Shown here: piece by piece, positions 8,583 through 16,072 of the stretch
How the letters are laid out: each line of letters starts with the position of its first letter
How positions within the stretch are numbered: position 1 is the stretch's first letter
Source: a virus
Virus record (IMG/VR): IMGVR_UViG_3300049846_000790
Location: 1-44,092 of that record
DNA: 44,092 nucleotides
Reading direction: 5' to 3' (one strand)
Notes under the pieces: generated by a model
What the model was told of the DNA's origin: nothing
The model's input: the letters and a program-made list of their open reading frames with translations, nothing else
Databases searched by the model: none
Made by a program: the position numbers and the translations under genes

Positions 8583-9213
8583 TATCTACCTCTATCGCCG
8601 TCCCGTCGCGTTGCGACTCCAACTCACGTATCTTAGAATCTATCTCTTCTACAGAAAGATCTTTTGCAAACTTCTTCATCTCTCTAGTATTGGCATGTAC
8701 ATGCAGATTCTTCTGCACAATCCCACCATTTTTTCTCATATCCAAAAACGCCGTTGTCTTAAGTATTATATCAGCAGCTTTAGAATCAAACTTACCTTCA
8801 TCATCAAACAAGGATATATTTAACAAATCATCTCTTAACCTTTTTATACCATGATTTAATGCTTCTTCTAATAACAAGTCATAACTAACTGGTGGCTTAA
8901 GCACCCACACCAAATCCTCCGGCCTCTTAAGTGTTGACGTGACGTTATGTAACGGAACGCCCATCATAGTAGCAACAGAGGCTATATTCATCATACGATA
9001 ATCCTCTTGTGCAGAATTGTACTCTCTCCAAAACGCATACCTTAACTGACACAAGAAAACATCTGGCTCCAGTAGTCTTTTCAACTCTTCTTCACTACGA
9101 TTCAAGTCATCTGGTATTATCTGATCTATTGCCTTCTTTACATAATTAGGCACCAAATTATATATCCCTCGCGGATCTTCTCTATCTATCACCGTCAACG
9201 CATCTACTGACAT
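8569..9213 (-). CDS. Candidate small terminase subunit (214 aa)
   Basis: A 214-residue protein just upstream of terL, overlapping it by 14 bases, the usual position of TerS, which recognises phage DNA and loads TerL. It is mostly helical: MMNIASVATMMGVPLHNV looks like a helix-turn-helix-type segment (~75-95), and a helical C-terminus (MKKFAKDLSVEEIDSKIREL) could oligomerise. I see no diagnostic motif, so the call depends on position and size. Confidence 0.6.
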   Translation of the reverse strand: MSVDALTVIDREDPRGIYNLVPNYVKKAIDQIIPDDLNRSEEELKRLLEPDVFLCQLRYAFWREYNSAQEDYRMMNIASVATMMGVPLHNVTSTLKRPEDLVWVLKPPVSYDLLLEEALNHGIKRLRDDLLNISLFDDEGKFDSKAADIILKTTAFLDMRKNGGIVQKNLHVHANTREMKKFAKDLSVEEIDSKIRELESQRDGTAIEVDSGRD

Positions 9214-9773
9214 ATCTTCACACGATTACTCTTTCTAACCATAAGCAAACTATTTATATCTTCCACCTTCTGTGTCGTCGTGACTAGACTACACAACATA
9301 AGTGCATCATTAAGCGCCTGATGTCCATCATAAATAGTAAGATTAAACTCTGCCATCATATGCAACAACTTACGTGTCTTCACATGATCTGGATACTTAA
9401 AATCAACCTTACTATCCAACCACTCGGTTAATGGCCTTGGAATATTGTATTCATCAAAATGTCTTTCTATTATCGGACGATCAAAAGCATTACCATTATG
9501 TGCCACAACACAATGACTACTAAACAGGAACTGGCTTAATGTGTTCAATGCCATTGCTGCTGGTGTACCGTACTCACTACACATCTTCTCTGTTATACCA
9601 TTTATCTTTGTTATCACTTCAGGCACATACAACTTATCATGCTTTAGTAATGTCGAGTAATGACACAAAACACGGGCACTATCACTGTCATACATCACAG
9701 CCGCCACTTCCAAAATATCACAATTACTTGTGTCTAAACCATTAGTCTCTATATCTACAAATGATATAATCAT
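9204..9773 (-). CDS. DnaQ-like 3'-5' exonuclease (DEDDh)
   Basis: A 189-residue exonuclease of the RNase-T/DnaQ family. Exo I is FVDIETNG (D7, E9), Exo II is VVAHNGNAFDRP (D98), Exo III is HQALNDALM (H151, D156), so all DEDDh residues are present. The length equals a stand-alone exonuclease domain with no polymerase attached. It sits at the head of the late operon, overlapping the TerS candidate by 10 bases. Possible roles are proofreading in trans, end trimming during recombination or host nucleic-acid turnover. The family call is firm, the role is not. Confidence 0.92.
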   Translation of the reverse strand: MIISFVDIETNGLDTSNCDILEVAAVMYDSDSARVLCHYSTLLKHDKLYVPEVITKINGITEKMCSEYGTPAAMALNTLSQFLFSSHCVVAHNGNAFDRPIIERHFDEYNIPRPLTEWLDSKVDFKYPDHVKTRKLLHMMAEFNLTIYDGHQALNDALMLCSLVTTTQKVEDINSLLMVRKSNRVKICQ

Positions 9774-10097
9774 CTACGCCACTTCATTATTAATCATGTC
9801 TTGACGTGTCTGTGCACCTATTATCTCCATCACCTCTACGGCTGGTCGCGTCCCGTCTGCATAATTAAAAGCATAAGCATACTTACCTGTACCAATGTCC
9901 CAAAACTTACGCCAATTCTTCTCATTAGCATACACCTGTAATACCTTACACGCCCACGCATGATCCGCATGTAAACGGTCTAGTACAGACTTACTAATAG
10001 TAACTGTCTCGTCATGTAGAATGGTAGTGTCGTGTGAAGTAGTGTCGTGTGTGTTTTCTACTGCTTTGGCTGCTTTGGCTTCTGTTTGCTCTTCCAT
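9774..10097 (-). CDS. Unknown protein (107 aa)
   Basis: A 107-residue protein with a disordered, Thr/His/Asp-rich N-terminus (to ~35) and a folded C-terminal part with Trp/Tyr-rich NWRKFWDIGTGKYAYAFNY. Its stop abuts the start of the exonuclease gene (9773), and its first 40 bases overlap the end of the upstream gene. No recognisable family, signal or membrane segment. Confidence 0.65.
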   Translation of the reverse strand: MEEQTEAKAAKAVENTHDTTSHDTTILHDETVTISKSVLDRLHADHAWACKVLQVYANEKNWRKFWDIGTGKYAYAFNYADGTRPAVEVMEIIGAQTRQDMINNEVA

Positions 10098-10660
10098 ATA
10101 TCAATTATCCTCTCTTTTAATCCCTTATTAAAAGCATCGGGTAGAACCTTCTGCTCCTGATGACGATACGTCTTGTTATGTATCTTTTGCAATACCTCAT
10201 CTAAACCTTTATCTTCAGACTCCTCCACCAAAGCATCAATAACTGGGTTACTCTCTTCTTCTGTCAGGTCGCGTGGGGTAATGTCGGGTGGGGGTTTTGG
10301 CGTGGATGATGGTTGCCTTTTTTCTCCACCTTTGTACACTCTAAGTGGTCTAATGGGGTAAGTATTCATCTGTTTTTCTAATTTTAACAACTCATCTCTA
10401 TTTGGAGACAAATTTCTTGCTCTATCAGAATTTTTAATGTTTGTTCTTATCCAACCTTCACCTATTTTAACCCTATGGCCACCAAACAATGTATTCTTTA
10501 AATCCACTAACTCATCGTCTGTAAGATTAAGATGTGATAAGTCAGTGTTGGGGTCCATATTACTTATATCCCAAGGGATTTCAACAAACGTATCTTTACC
10601 ACTAACATTTAACAAAACATAACGATTCTTGTAATCTTTATTCTTTTCTTCTTCATTCAT
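10058..10660 (-). CDS. Unknown charged protein (200 aa)
   Basis: A 200-residue protein. The N-terminal ~110 residues look folded (RYVLLNVSGKDTFVEIPWDI, then a Gly-rich FGGHRVKIGEGWIR). A Pro/Lys linker (QPSSTPKPPPDITPRD, ~115-130) follows, then an acidic helical region and a basic tail ending KSKQKPKQPKQ. The two-domain layout with a proline linker suggests a binding or adaptor protein. No known motif was found. Confidence 0.65.
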   Translation of the reverse strand: MNEEEKNKDYKNRYVLLNVSGKDTFVEIPWDISNMDPNTDLSHLNLTDDELVDLKNTLFGGHRVKIGEGWIRTNIKNSDRARNLSPNRDELLKLEKQMNTYPIRPLRVYKGGEKRQPSSTPKPPPDITPRDLTEEESNPVIDALVEESEDKGLDEVLQKIHNKTYRHQEQKVLPDAFNKGLKERIIDIWKSKQKPKQPKQ

Positions 10661-10665
10661 TATTT

Positions 10666-10887
10666 TTACCTTGGCAACCTAACATCTGGTAGCTCATATT
10701 CAACATCTTCTGGATCGCCTACTCTTTTTAAATACTCGTTTACTATATCCCTGTTTTTTTGTTCCTTAATCTGTTCAGGACTTAAACCAAGTCTTTCTAA
10801 AAACTTAGACTCAATAAGATCTCTTTCTCTTTCTTTTTGAAATTGTAGTTTTGTCCACGCGCTTGTTAATTTCTTTCTCATAAACAT
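10666..10887 (-). CDS. First gene of the leftward late operon, unknown (73 aa)
   Basis: A basic, helical protein (MFMRKKLTSAWTKLQFQKERERD...). The frame is open up to an ATG at 11004, but the extra 39 codons run through G- and A-tracts and a 13-bp palindrome and look non-coding, so I place the start at 10887 (10881 is the alternative). Neither start has a good ribosome site, so translation may be weak or use a short leader. A helix, LSPEQIKEQKNRDIVNEY, is the most regular part. Function unknown. Confidence 0.5.
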   Translation of the reverse strand: MFMRKKLTSAWTKLQFQKERERDLIESKFLERLGLSPEQIKEQKNRDIVNEYLKRVGDPEDVEYELPDVRLPR

Positions 10888-10956
10888 GAGTATACAAGTT
10901 TTGTCGTGAGTCGGGTATGGTCGGCGGATTTTTTTTGGATTTTTTAAAATGAAGGG

Positions 10957-10969
10957 GTGGACAGTCCAC
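10957..10969. promoter_or_regulatory. 13-bp palindrome, candidate operator of the late operon
   Basis: GTGGAC-A-GTCCAC is a perfect 6-bp inverted repeat around one base. It lies about 70 bases upstream of the first late gene's likely start, where a late promoter or its control site would be. No convincing -35/-10 pair was found next to it, so the operator reading is only a suggestion. Confidence 0.35.
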
Positions 10970-11200
10970 GTCCTATCACTATCCTTGCCCCCCACCCCCC
11001 CCATAAAATATATATAAATCCAGACAACAAGTAAGTAATTCTCCTAACACCTGAGCTCTCTCATGACGCGTCGGCAGCATTACGAGTGAACACCTGATCG
11101 GTGAGCGCAGAGGAGTTTAGCAAACAAGGGTATTGTGTAGTCATGACAGGTCCTAAATGCTATTTTATGTCAAGCGCTATTTTCGACGCGGCACGCATTG

Positions 11201-11512
11201 GTCAAAATACTTTTGTCCTTGGGACAAAATGCGGACAAAGGACAAAATTCAAAAGTTATTCACAAAAAAGTGCACAAAAAAAGTGCAGTCTCGTAAGTAG
11301 TTGATAACGCGGTGTAGTTTTGTCCCGTTTTGGGACAAAAGTACGACAAAAAACGGACAAAAAAAAAGTCTTAGTAATAATATATATTTATATATAATAA
11401 TTAATGTATATATATAATACATAAATATATAATATTATATAAATATACTTTTGTCATTTTTTGCCTAAGGGTATACATATGTATATAGAACACGCGGGAC
11501 AAAAGGACAAAA
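11201..11512. other. Probable origin of replication: iterons, DnaA-like box and AT-rich unwinding element
   Basis: The motif GGACAAAA or its reverse TTTTGTCC occurs at 11211(-), 11222, 11240, 11318(-), 11333, 11355, 11497 and 11505, with near copies at 11233, 11345 and 11449(-). Two pairs form inverted repeats: TTTTGTCCC-gtttt-GGGACAAAA at 11318-11340 and a looser one at 11211-11229. TTATTCACA at 11256-11264 fits the DnaA-box consensus TTWTNCACA. From ~11374 to ~11447 almost every base is A or T. Iterons flanking an AT-rich stretch between two divergent operons is the classic origin design; initiator protein not identified. Confidence 0.7.
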
Positions 11513-11583
11513 CTCTAAACTATTGTTTTCCCGTCACGACTTGACCACATTTACGCGCCGCTCACTTGTTAAAACATTACTTG

Positions 11584-11612
11584 TTGACATTTCCATAAGT
11601 CACGCTTACATT
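11584..11612 (+). promoter_or_regulatory. Strong sigma70-type early promoter
   Basis: TTGACA (11584-11589, perfect -35), a 17-base spacer and TACATT (11607-11612, 4 of 6 with the key A at position 2 and T at position 6). Transcription would start near 11618-11620 and run into the 26-residue peptide and SprT-like gene. The best host-type promoter I found in the window; fits immediate-early expression by host polymerase. Confidence 0.75.
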
Positions 11613-11629
11613 ACCCTTATGAAAGGGTA
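11612..11629. promoter_or_regulatory. Palindrome at the early transcription start, candidate operator
   Basis: TACCCTT-ATGA-AAGGGTA is a perfect 7-bp inverted repeat covering the predicted start site of the early promoter. A protein bound here would block initiation. It could also fold as a small 5' hairpin in the mRNA. It is followed at once by GTCACGAC (11630-11637), one of the over-represented 8-mers. Confidence 0.5.
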
Positions 11630-11670
11630 GTCACGACACGAGACTACACAAAAGAAAGGACACACACTAC

Positions 11671-11751
11671 ATGACTCTATTTATGTTTCAAACACTAACT
11701 GCGGCAATAATTACAGCTCTGGCAATGATAGCTATAAGGGGGAGTGTATGA
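11671..11751 (+). CDS. 26-residue membrane peptide, first gene of early operon 1
   Basis: A tiny ORF, MTLFMFQTLTAAIITALAMIAIRGSV, read as a single hydrophobic helix with one basic residue near its end. It has an AAAGGA ribosome site 10 bases before the ATG and its TGA overlaps the ATG of the next gene (ATGA at 11748). Position right after the strongest early promoter plus coupling argue that it is translated. It could act on the host membrane or only serve as a leader that couples translation. Confidence 0.6.
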   Translation: MTLFMFQTLTAAIITALAMIAIRGSV

Positions 11752-12338
11752 CTAGACAACACACTACACGTGAACAATGGCTACTAAAGGCCACACAAGC
11801 CCTTACACCGCATTTCATGTCTAAAGGATACCACGTGCCTACGGTACGCGTATCAACGGGCTTCACGGGCAGCAGAAAGGGTTATAAAGCAATCGGTTCA
11901 TGTTGGTCTAATGAGGCAGCCAAAGACGGCATAAATCAGCTATTCATCAGCCCTGTCATAGATGACTCATTAAGAGTGCTTGATGTTTTATTGCATGAAA
12001 TATGTCATGCAGTCGTTGGCGTTAAGGAAGGACATAACAAAGTGTTTAAACGCTGTGCCCAAGCCGTAGGCTTGACAGGTAAAATGACCCAAACAGTAGC
12101 GAGCCCTGAACTCACGACACGACTACAGTCTATTGTCAAAGACATTGGCGAGTATCCACATGCTGAGTTAATGCCTAGTCTATCAGGGACTAAGAAGCAG
12201 GGGACACGCTTACTAAAGGCCGAGTGCACTAGTTGTGGGTATACAATACGCGTGACAAAGCAATGGGTGTCTTTAGGACTTCCGACTTGTCTATGCGGCA
12301 CTGAATTTACAATGGATATAAAGGAGATAATAAAATGA
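11748..12338 (+). CDS. SprT-like zinc metalloprotease
   Basis: A 196-residue protein with the SprT layout: N-terminal domain, zinc-protease motif HEICH (H83, E84, H87) in DVLLHEICHAVVG, a following helix with H99 as a possible third ligand, and a C-terminal zinc ribbon with C160-x2-C163 and C181-x-C183. SprT/Spartan family members cleave DNA-bound proteins; in phages the role is undefined. It is coupled to the 26-residue peptide upstream and to the next gene by ATGA overlaps, in the first early operon. Confidence 0.85.
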   Translation: MTRQHTTREQWLLKATQALTPHFMSKGYHVPTVRVSTGFTGSRKGYKAIGSCWSNEAAKDGINQLFISPVIDDSLRVLDVLLHEICHAVVGVKEGHNKVFKRCAQAVGLTGKMTQTVASPELTTRLQSIVKDIGEYPHAELMPSLSGTKKQGTRLLKAECTSCGYTIRVTKQWVSLGLPTCLCGTEFTMDIKEIIK

Positions 12339-12604
12339 AAAAACAAGTATACTGTTACTATCTACACGTCAACGGCATTTTTGGCCGTAACCGTAAACCC
12401 AAGACTGATATTGTCTACCTGTCACGTCATAACGAGACACGACTTGACCATGATAAAATAGACCCAGTGCCTAAACTTAAAGAAATAAAGCTACGAGGGA
12501 AATGGGCGCTTGTTGAGCGCGTGGGCACTGTAGAAGAAGGCATTTATTCTACAGACTTGTTTGGTGGAATGAAGGAATTAAAAAGAGGAGAAATAAGTTT
12601 ATGA
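12335..12604 (+). CDS. Unknown early protein (89 aa)
   Basis: An 89-residue basic protein starting at an ATG that overlaps the SprT stop (ATGA). It begins KKQVYCYYLHVNGIFGRNRK, with Lys/Arg-rich stretches and a closing MKELKRGEISL; no signal or clear motif. Its stop overlaps the following 20-residue peptide. Short early proteins like this often alter host functions, but nothing in the sequence shows it. Confidence 0.65.
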   Translation: MKKQVYCYYLHVNGIFGRNRKPKTDIVYLSRHNETRLDHDKIDPVPKLKEIKLRGKWALVERVGTVEEGIYSTDLFGGMKELKRGEISL

Positions 12605-12663
12605 TTATGATGATTATTTTTATATGTTTATTATTTTACTTTGTGGATGACTTTAGTTTATGA
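12601..12663 (+). CDS. 20-residue hydrophobic peptide
   Basis: MIMMIIFICLLFYFVDDFSL: a 14-residue hydrophobic core followed by an acidic end. Both ends share ATGA overlaps with the neighbours (12601-12604 and 12660-12663), so it sits exactly in a coupled chain, which is the main reason to believe it. It would insert into the inner membrane. It is the second tiny membrane peptide of this operon. Confidence 0.5.
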   Translation: MIMMIIFICLLFYFVDDFSL

Positions 12664-12884
12664 AAAACTTTAGCAAGTATCTTAATAATGCAATTAAACA
12701 TCAAAACACTAATGAAGCATGTTTTAATGACAATTGGAATATTGAAAAACTTGGCACGACACTAGCTGTGCTTAACTTGGTTAAAAAAGCAAAATGGGAA
12801 AAGTTTGGTTTTAATAAAGGGAATATAACCAAAAAAGATTTTCTTGAATGGCACAGATACTATCTTTTGAAAGGAATGGAATAA
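12660..12884 (+). CDS. Unknown early protein (74 aa)
   Basis: A 74-residue basic, aromatic-rich helical protein (FSKYLNNAIKHQNTNEACF, AVLNLVKKAKWEKFGF, LEWHRYYLLKGME). Start is fixed by the ATGA overlap with the preceding peptide. No recognised domain. Confidence 0.6.
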   Translation: MKNFSKYLNNAIKHQNTNEACFNDNWNIEKLGTTLAVLNLVKKAKWEKFGFNKGNITKKDFLEWHRYYLLKGME

Positions 12885-12887
12885 TTT

Positions 12888-13112
12888 ATGATCTTAAAAA
12901 TAAAAAAACTAAACGATAGACTACAATGGACGATTAATATAATTGATGACGTGTTTTTTGCCGACTCGGTCAATGAAATATTTGAGAGAATAAAGTTTAA
13001 TAAATATACCGATGTCATTGACGGGTATTTCTGGCATAACATGTATATAACTAATCAAAACTTAATGCAAAAAGGCTATACTGAGACACAAATTTATAGA
13101 GAAAGGAATTAA
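12888..13112 (+). CDS. Unknown early protein (74 aa)
   Basis: A 74-residue protein starting MILKIKKLNDRLQW, 3 bases after the stop of its neighbour. It has alternating beta/helix character and a Tyr/Asn-rich C-terminus ending QIYRERN. No domain was recognised. It belongs to early operon 1. Confidence 0.6.
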   Translation: MILKIKKLNDRLQWTINIIDDVFFADSVNEIFERIKFNKYTDVIDGYFWHNMYITNQNLMQKGYTETQIYRERN

Positions 13113-13115
13113 GAA

Positions 13116-13229
13116 ATGAGACAAATAAATGAACTAACACACGAGGAAAAAATAGCACTAACTGACGACGAAGTTAACAATATGGTTAAATATGCTTTAA
13201 TGTTGCTTTGGTTAAACGTGGAAAGGTAA
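13116..13229 (+). CDS. Unknown small protein (37 aa)
   Basis: MRQINELTHEEKIALTDDEV... then a hydrophobic helix KYALMLLWLNVER. The AGAAAGGAA ribosome site lies inside the end of the previous gene, about 8 bases ahead. The start of the acidic helix (LTHEEKIALTDDEV) reads like a phage 'DDE'-type small helical protein. Function unknown; too short for firm support. Confidence 0.5.
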   Translation: MRQINELTHEEKIALTDDEVNNMVKYALMLLWLNVER

Positions 13230-13236
13230 TAAGACA

Positions 13237-13473
13237 ATGATATCAAAAAACACATTAATACGCACTACTTGGTGGCCAGAAAGCGACATTACAGACGACA
13301 CGACACAAAGTGAATGGGGGCCAAGTGTTGAGACATATTTTAAACTTGGATATCAAATAATAAATAAACTAATGAAGCCTAGCTATAGATTGCAGATACA
13401 AAAATTAGGTAGTGATGGTAAATGGTATGCAGAGGAACAAATAGAAATAATGGAATTGAGGACAAGACAATGA
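13237..13473 (+). CDS. Unknown early protein (78 aa)
   Basis: A 78-residue protein with TTWWPESDITDDTTQ near its start and a C-terminal half (SYRLQIQKLGSDGKWYAEEQIEIM) that reads as beta strands. It is preceded by GAAAGGTAATAAG. Its stop overlaps the next ATG (ATGA at 13470). Confidence 0.6.
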   Translation: MISKNTLIRTTWWPESDITDDTTQSEWGPSVETYFKLGYQIINKLMKPSYRLQIQKLGSDGKWYAEEQIEIMELRTRQ

Positions 13474-13730
13474 CCGACTATAAACAACTAAATCGCGACT
13501 ACTGCCGTTATAACGACGACGACACGGAGTCATGTCACGTCACGTATTCTGTAATAGATAAAAAAGGACGATATTGGGATGCTTCGGGCACTTCATACGG
13601 CGACCATATAATCTGGGAAACCTTAACTGTCGGTAGAATTGAATTTTATAACTCTAAAGCCATTACGAGACTACTAAACAAGTATCATCGAGGATGGGAA
13701 CAAGACGTTGATTATTGTAACGTGCCTTAA
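13470..13730 (+). CDS. Unknown protein, last gene of early operon 1 (86 aa)
   Basis: The frame is open from 13422, but the ATG at 13470 overlaps the upstream stop (ATGA) and gives MTDYKQLNRDYCRYNDDD, so I use it. The protein is acidic and Tyr-rich. Its TAA shares the palindrome TTAA with the stop of the convergent prim-pol gene, a 4-base tail-to-tail overlap. An intrinsic terminator follows at 13765. Confidence 0.65.
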   Translation: MTDYKQLNRDYCRYNDDDTESCHVTYSVIDKKGRYWDASGTSYGDHIIWETLTVGRIEFYNSKAITRLLNKYHRGWEQDVDYCNVP

Positions 13731-15808
13731 AACCATGACTTGAAGTAATAAGTCACACTAGGACGGCCAAGGTCATTCTTGGCCTCTTTTTTAACAATGT
13801 TCTCACCCAAAACTAAATCAAGTATTATTTCATTTCTTATTTTAGCATTTAGACTTCTAAATTTTCTCAAAACGTCCCGTGCCGTCACGACTTGTTTATC
13901 TTTAACATAACTTAAAACTTGCATCTTTAACTCGCCAATATCTAATGAAACTAAATTAGGTACTATGGTCTTAATACTATCAATGTGAAAATTAAAAACA
14001 CTACGTGCCCATAAAAGATTATGCAATTCTACAGTGTGATAATTTCCATCAGAAATGGCGTCAATCATTGCAAGCTTGATGATTAATTCACAACGTCTAA
14101 CTTGAAAATCTACTTCCCATGAATGAGCACCAGTTTGTTCTTTCTTAAATTCATGTTCAAAATACTTTTCATTAACTAAAAAATCACTAGCTTCCTTACT
14201 TGGCACCAAGTATCTAAATTTAACCGCTAACTCGTTAGGTACTAATGACTTGTCTCGCTCAATAGGAAACTGTTCACTAAATATTTTTATTTCATGTTTA
14301 AGATCATCTGTGAAATCAAAAAAAGGATTTTTAGAGTCACGACCATACATATCACCTGCTGTTTGATTAAACATTAAAAAACGTGGCAATAATCCAGACG
14401 TGATTATACTGCGAGACAAAACACGTAGCATCTTTTCTTTTGTCGACGCGCCTACTATAGACACGTGAGCATTAGCAACCCTTGTTTTAATTCCATCCTT
14501 CTTTGAATTGTTTGATGAAGTGAAAGTACTAAAATCATCGGCCTGAGAAAACACATGGTTTAACACATCCTCCAGTGCCGACTTTTCTACACTTATATTC
14601 TTACCGCTCATACCTTCAAAAAGCAGCGACATCTCGTCAACAAGGTATAACCTCTCGCGATTACTAGACAAATCCGTTACCAAAGCGGTGCCCGTCTTCT
14701 TAATAGACTCCACAATGTTTAAACGCTCTGTTATTTGATTGACCGTTTTATAAGCTAAATTCTTACCGAAGCCAGTCGGAGCTAAAACCATTTGATACAA
14801 ATTACCACACGTAACTTGACCGTTAGTATTCTTAAAAGCAAAGCGATTGCCGATCATACCCGACACGACACCTAAAGCAGAAATCAAAGCAATAGAGTCA
14901 ACTGGATATTCTGCTTTAGACATGACAGTGCTATATATCTTGTTTAACATATTTGACATGGGCTTTGGAAAGTTGATGATAGTGTCTTCTTTAGTTCCTT
15001 GCGTTGGCATTTCTATAATGGGAAGCTCGTCACTAATCTCGACATTTAAAGATTTGGCAATTGACTCAACGAAAATTCTAGCCGCTTCTCTTTGATCACG
15101 CGTCTTTTTAAAATAAGGCTCATCGACATCTTTGAATAACTGATTTGAGTGATAAGTCTCGTCGTAAAAAATCACTTCGTCAATTGTCTCGTCTACACTC
15201 TTGTGATTCATTAAACACGCCGATGCAACGGCCTTTAGTTTGTTGTTTCGTCCACTGATCTTTGATAAAATTCTATTCTTATCTAAATTGTCTTTGATTC
15301 TCTCAACGGCTTCTACTGTTAATTCTGGCAATTCAGAAGCGGGGCAAAGAGACTTGAATTGTCCCGACCAGTAATATTCTTGACCAGTCTCAGGATGAAC
15401 GGAGGGCGGAATTAAAATATATTTATTGTTTACTAAAAAATCTAATCTACCAGCCACACTGAAATTTTCTAAATCTTTATTCCATTGAAAAAAACGCGCT
15501 TCACCTTTTTTTCCTTTGCGAACCAAGGGGGACTTTGGAATAAACGAATTGTAAACTAAATCATTGTCGTCAATATCTATGACAATTATGTTTGATGCCT
15601 TACCACACACTAGGGCAATATTGGAACCTGGGGCACGTAAACACCAATCATCTATCTCCTCCTCTGTTGGTAAATTAGAAGAGTAATGTTGCCAGTTAGA
15701 CATGAAACTCTGAGGTGTTTTTTGTCTTTTCTGAATTGGAATTAAAGAGTAGCCCATAGAGTGAACTTCAGGAGCTAATTCTTTAAAGAAACTCTTAATT
15801 GCTGTCAT
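13727..15808 (-). CDS. Prim-pol / helicase-like replication protein
   Basis: A 693-residue protein joining two modules. N-terminal (~1-170): archaeo-eukaryotic-type primase-polymerase (bifunctional prim-pol) with IIVIDIDD (D78, D80) and PPSVHPETG (H138). C-terminal (~270-600): DUF3987-like P-loop ATPase with Walker A APTGFGKN (343-350) and Walker B LYLVDEMS (D391, E392). It would prime DNA and probably unwind it; the main replication protein here, since no DNA polymerase was found. Start at 15808 overlaps the HTH gene by 14 bases; a GTG at 15841 is an alternative. Transcribed against both early operons. Confidence 0.88.
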   Translation of the reverse strand: MTAIKSFFKELAPEVHSMGYSLIPIQKRQKTPQSFMSNWQHYSSNLPTEEEIDDWCLRAPGSNIALVCGKASNIIVIDIDDNDLVYNSFIPKSPLVRKGKKGEARFFQWNKDLENFSVAGRLDFLVNNKYILIPPSVHPETGQEYYWSGQFKSLCPASELPELTVEAVERIKDNLDKNRILSKISGRNNKLKAVASACLMNHKSVDETIDEVIFYDETYHSNQLFKDVDEPYFKKTRDQREAARIFVESIAKSLNVEISDELPIIEMPTQGTKEDTIINFPKPMSNMLNKIYSTVMSKAEYPVDSIALISALGVVSGMIGNRFAFKNTNGQVTCGNLYQMVLAPTGFGKNLAYKTVNQITERLNIVESIKKTGTALVTDLSSNRERLYLVDEMSLLFEGMSGKNISVEKSALEDVLNHVFSQADDFSTFTSSNNSKKDGIKTRVANAHVSIVGASTKEKMLRVLSRSIITSGLLPRFLMFNQTAGDMYGRDSKNPFFDFTDDLKHEIKIFSEQFPIERDKSLVPNELAVKFRYLVPSKEASDFLVNEKYFEHEFKKEQTGAHSWEVDFQVRRCELIIKLAMIDAISDGNYHTVELHNLLWARSVFNFHIDSIKTIVPNLVSLDIGELKMQVLSYVKDKQVVTARDVLRKFRSLNAKIRNEIILDLVLGENIVKKEAKNDLGRPSVTYYFKSWF
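13765..13792 (+). terminator. Intrinsic terminator of early operon 1
   Basis: GGCCAAG-GTCATT-CTTGGCC, a perfect 7-bp stem, followed directly by TCTTTTTT. It lies 35 bases after the last gene of the rightward operon. It is embedded in the 3' coding end of the leftward prim-pol gene, so the same bases encode the prim-pol C-terminus on the other strand. The T-tract makes it directional (rightward). Confidence 0.85.
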
Positions 15809-16022
15809 AATTAACCCAGTCTTCACAGCGAACAAAGCCACCTGTCAACTCTTGTATCTTAACGGCAGCGTCTAGTGACGGCATAAATGCACCGTTAAGC
15901 CATCCGTAAAAATTGTTATAAGCAACGTCCATGTTCTGCTCAAAAAACTTGGTTATTTTTAAATCCTTTCTCTCTAAATACTTAATTAACTTAAGCCCAC
16001 CGATAGTTTTGCGTTTAGTCAT
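15795..16022 (-). CDS. Cro/YdaS-like HTH regulator
   Basis: A 75-residue protein (from the ATG at 16022, which has an AAAGGA site; the longer frame from 16121 runs into the promoter and is unlikely). The order LKLIKYLERKDLKITKFFE then NNFYGWLNGAFMPSLDAAVKIQELTGGFVRCEDW fits small Cro/YdaS-type DNA-binding proteins, whose last helix commonly reads A..IE..TGG.V..EDL. It sits at the head of the leftward replication island, divergent from early operon 2, so it probably represses one or both promoters between 16022 and 16113. Confidence 0.75.
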   Translation of the reverse strand: MTKRKTIGGLKLIKYLERKDLKITKFFEQNMDVAYNNFYGWLNGAFMPSLDAAVKIQELTGGFVRCEDWVNYDSN

Positions 16023-16042
16023 AAAATTATTTTCCTTTCTTG

Positions 16043-16072
16043 TTGACTCATTCAATATGATACACTTATTAT
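16043..16072 (+). promoter_or_regulatory. Promoter of early operon 2
   Basis: TTGACT (16043-16048), an 18-base spacer and TATTAT (16067-16072). The start site would be near 16079, so the first ATG of the open frame (16071) is upstream of the RNA; the ATG at 16113 is therefore the start. The intergenic segment also carries the divergent Cro-like gene's leader. Confidence 0.65.

Larger units (their letters stand above)
11005..11670. other. Intergenic region between divergent operons
   Basis: The only long stretch without a supported gene. It holds the iteron/AT-rich origin (11201-11512), the early promoter (11584-11612) and the palindrome at 11612-11629. From 11005 to ~11200 I see only short AT-rich leader sequence (11007-11030), a possible promoter zone for the leftward operon, and nothing I can name. 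Confidence 0.7.

Noticed and set aside
10888-11004. 39-codon extension of the first late gene up to the ATG at 11004
   Set aside because: It crosses homopolymer tracts and a perfect palindrome and has no ribosome site; protein sequence looks non-coding.
11101-11304. 67-codon rightward ORF starting at a GTG before the iterons
   Set aside because: It runs through the iterons and the DnaA-like box, has no ribosome site and no protein-like composition, and overlaps the probable origin.
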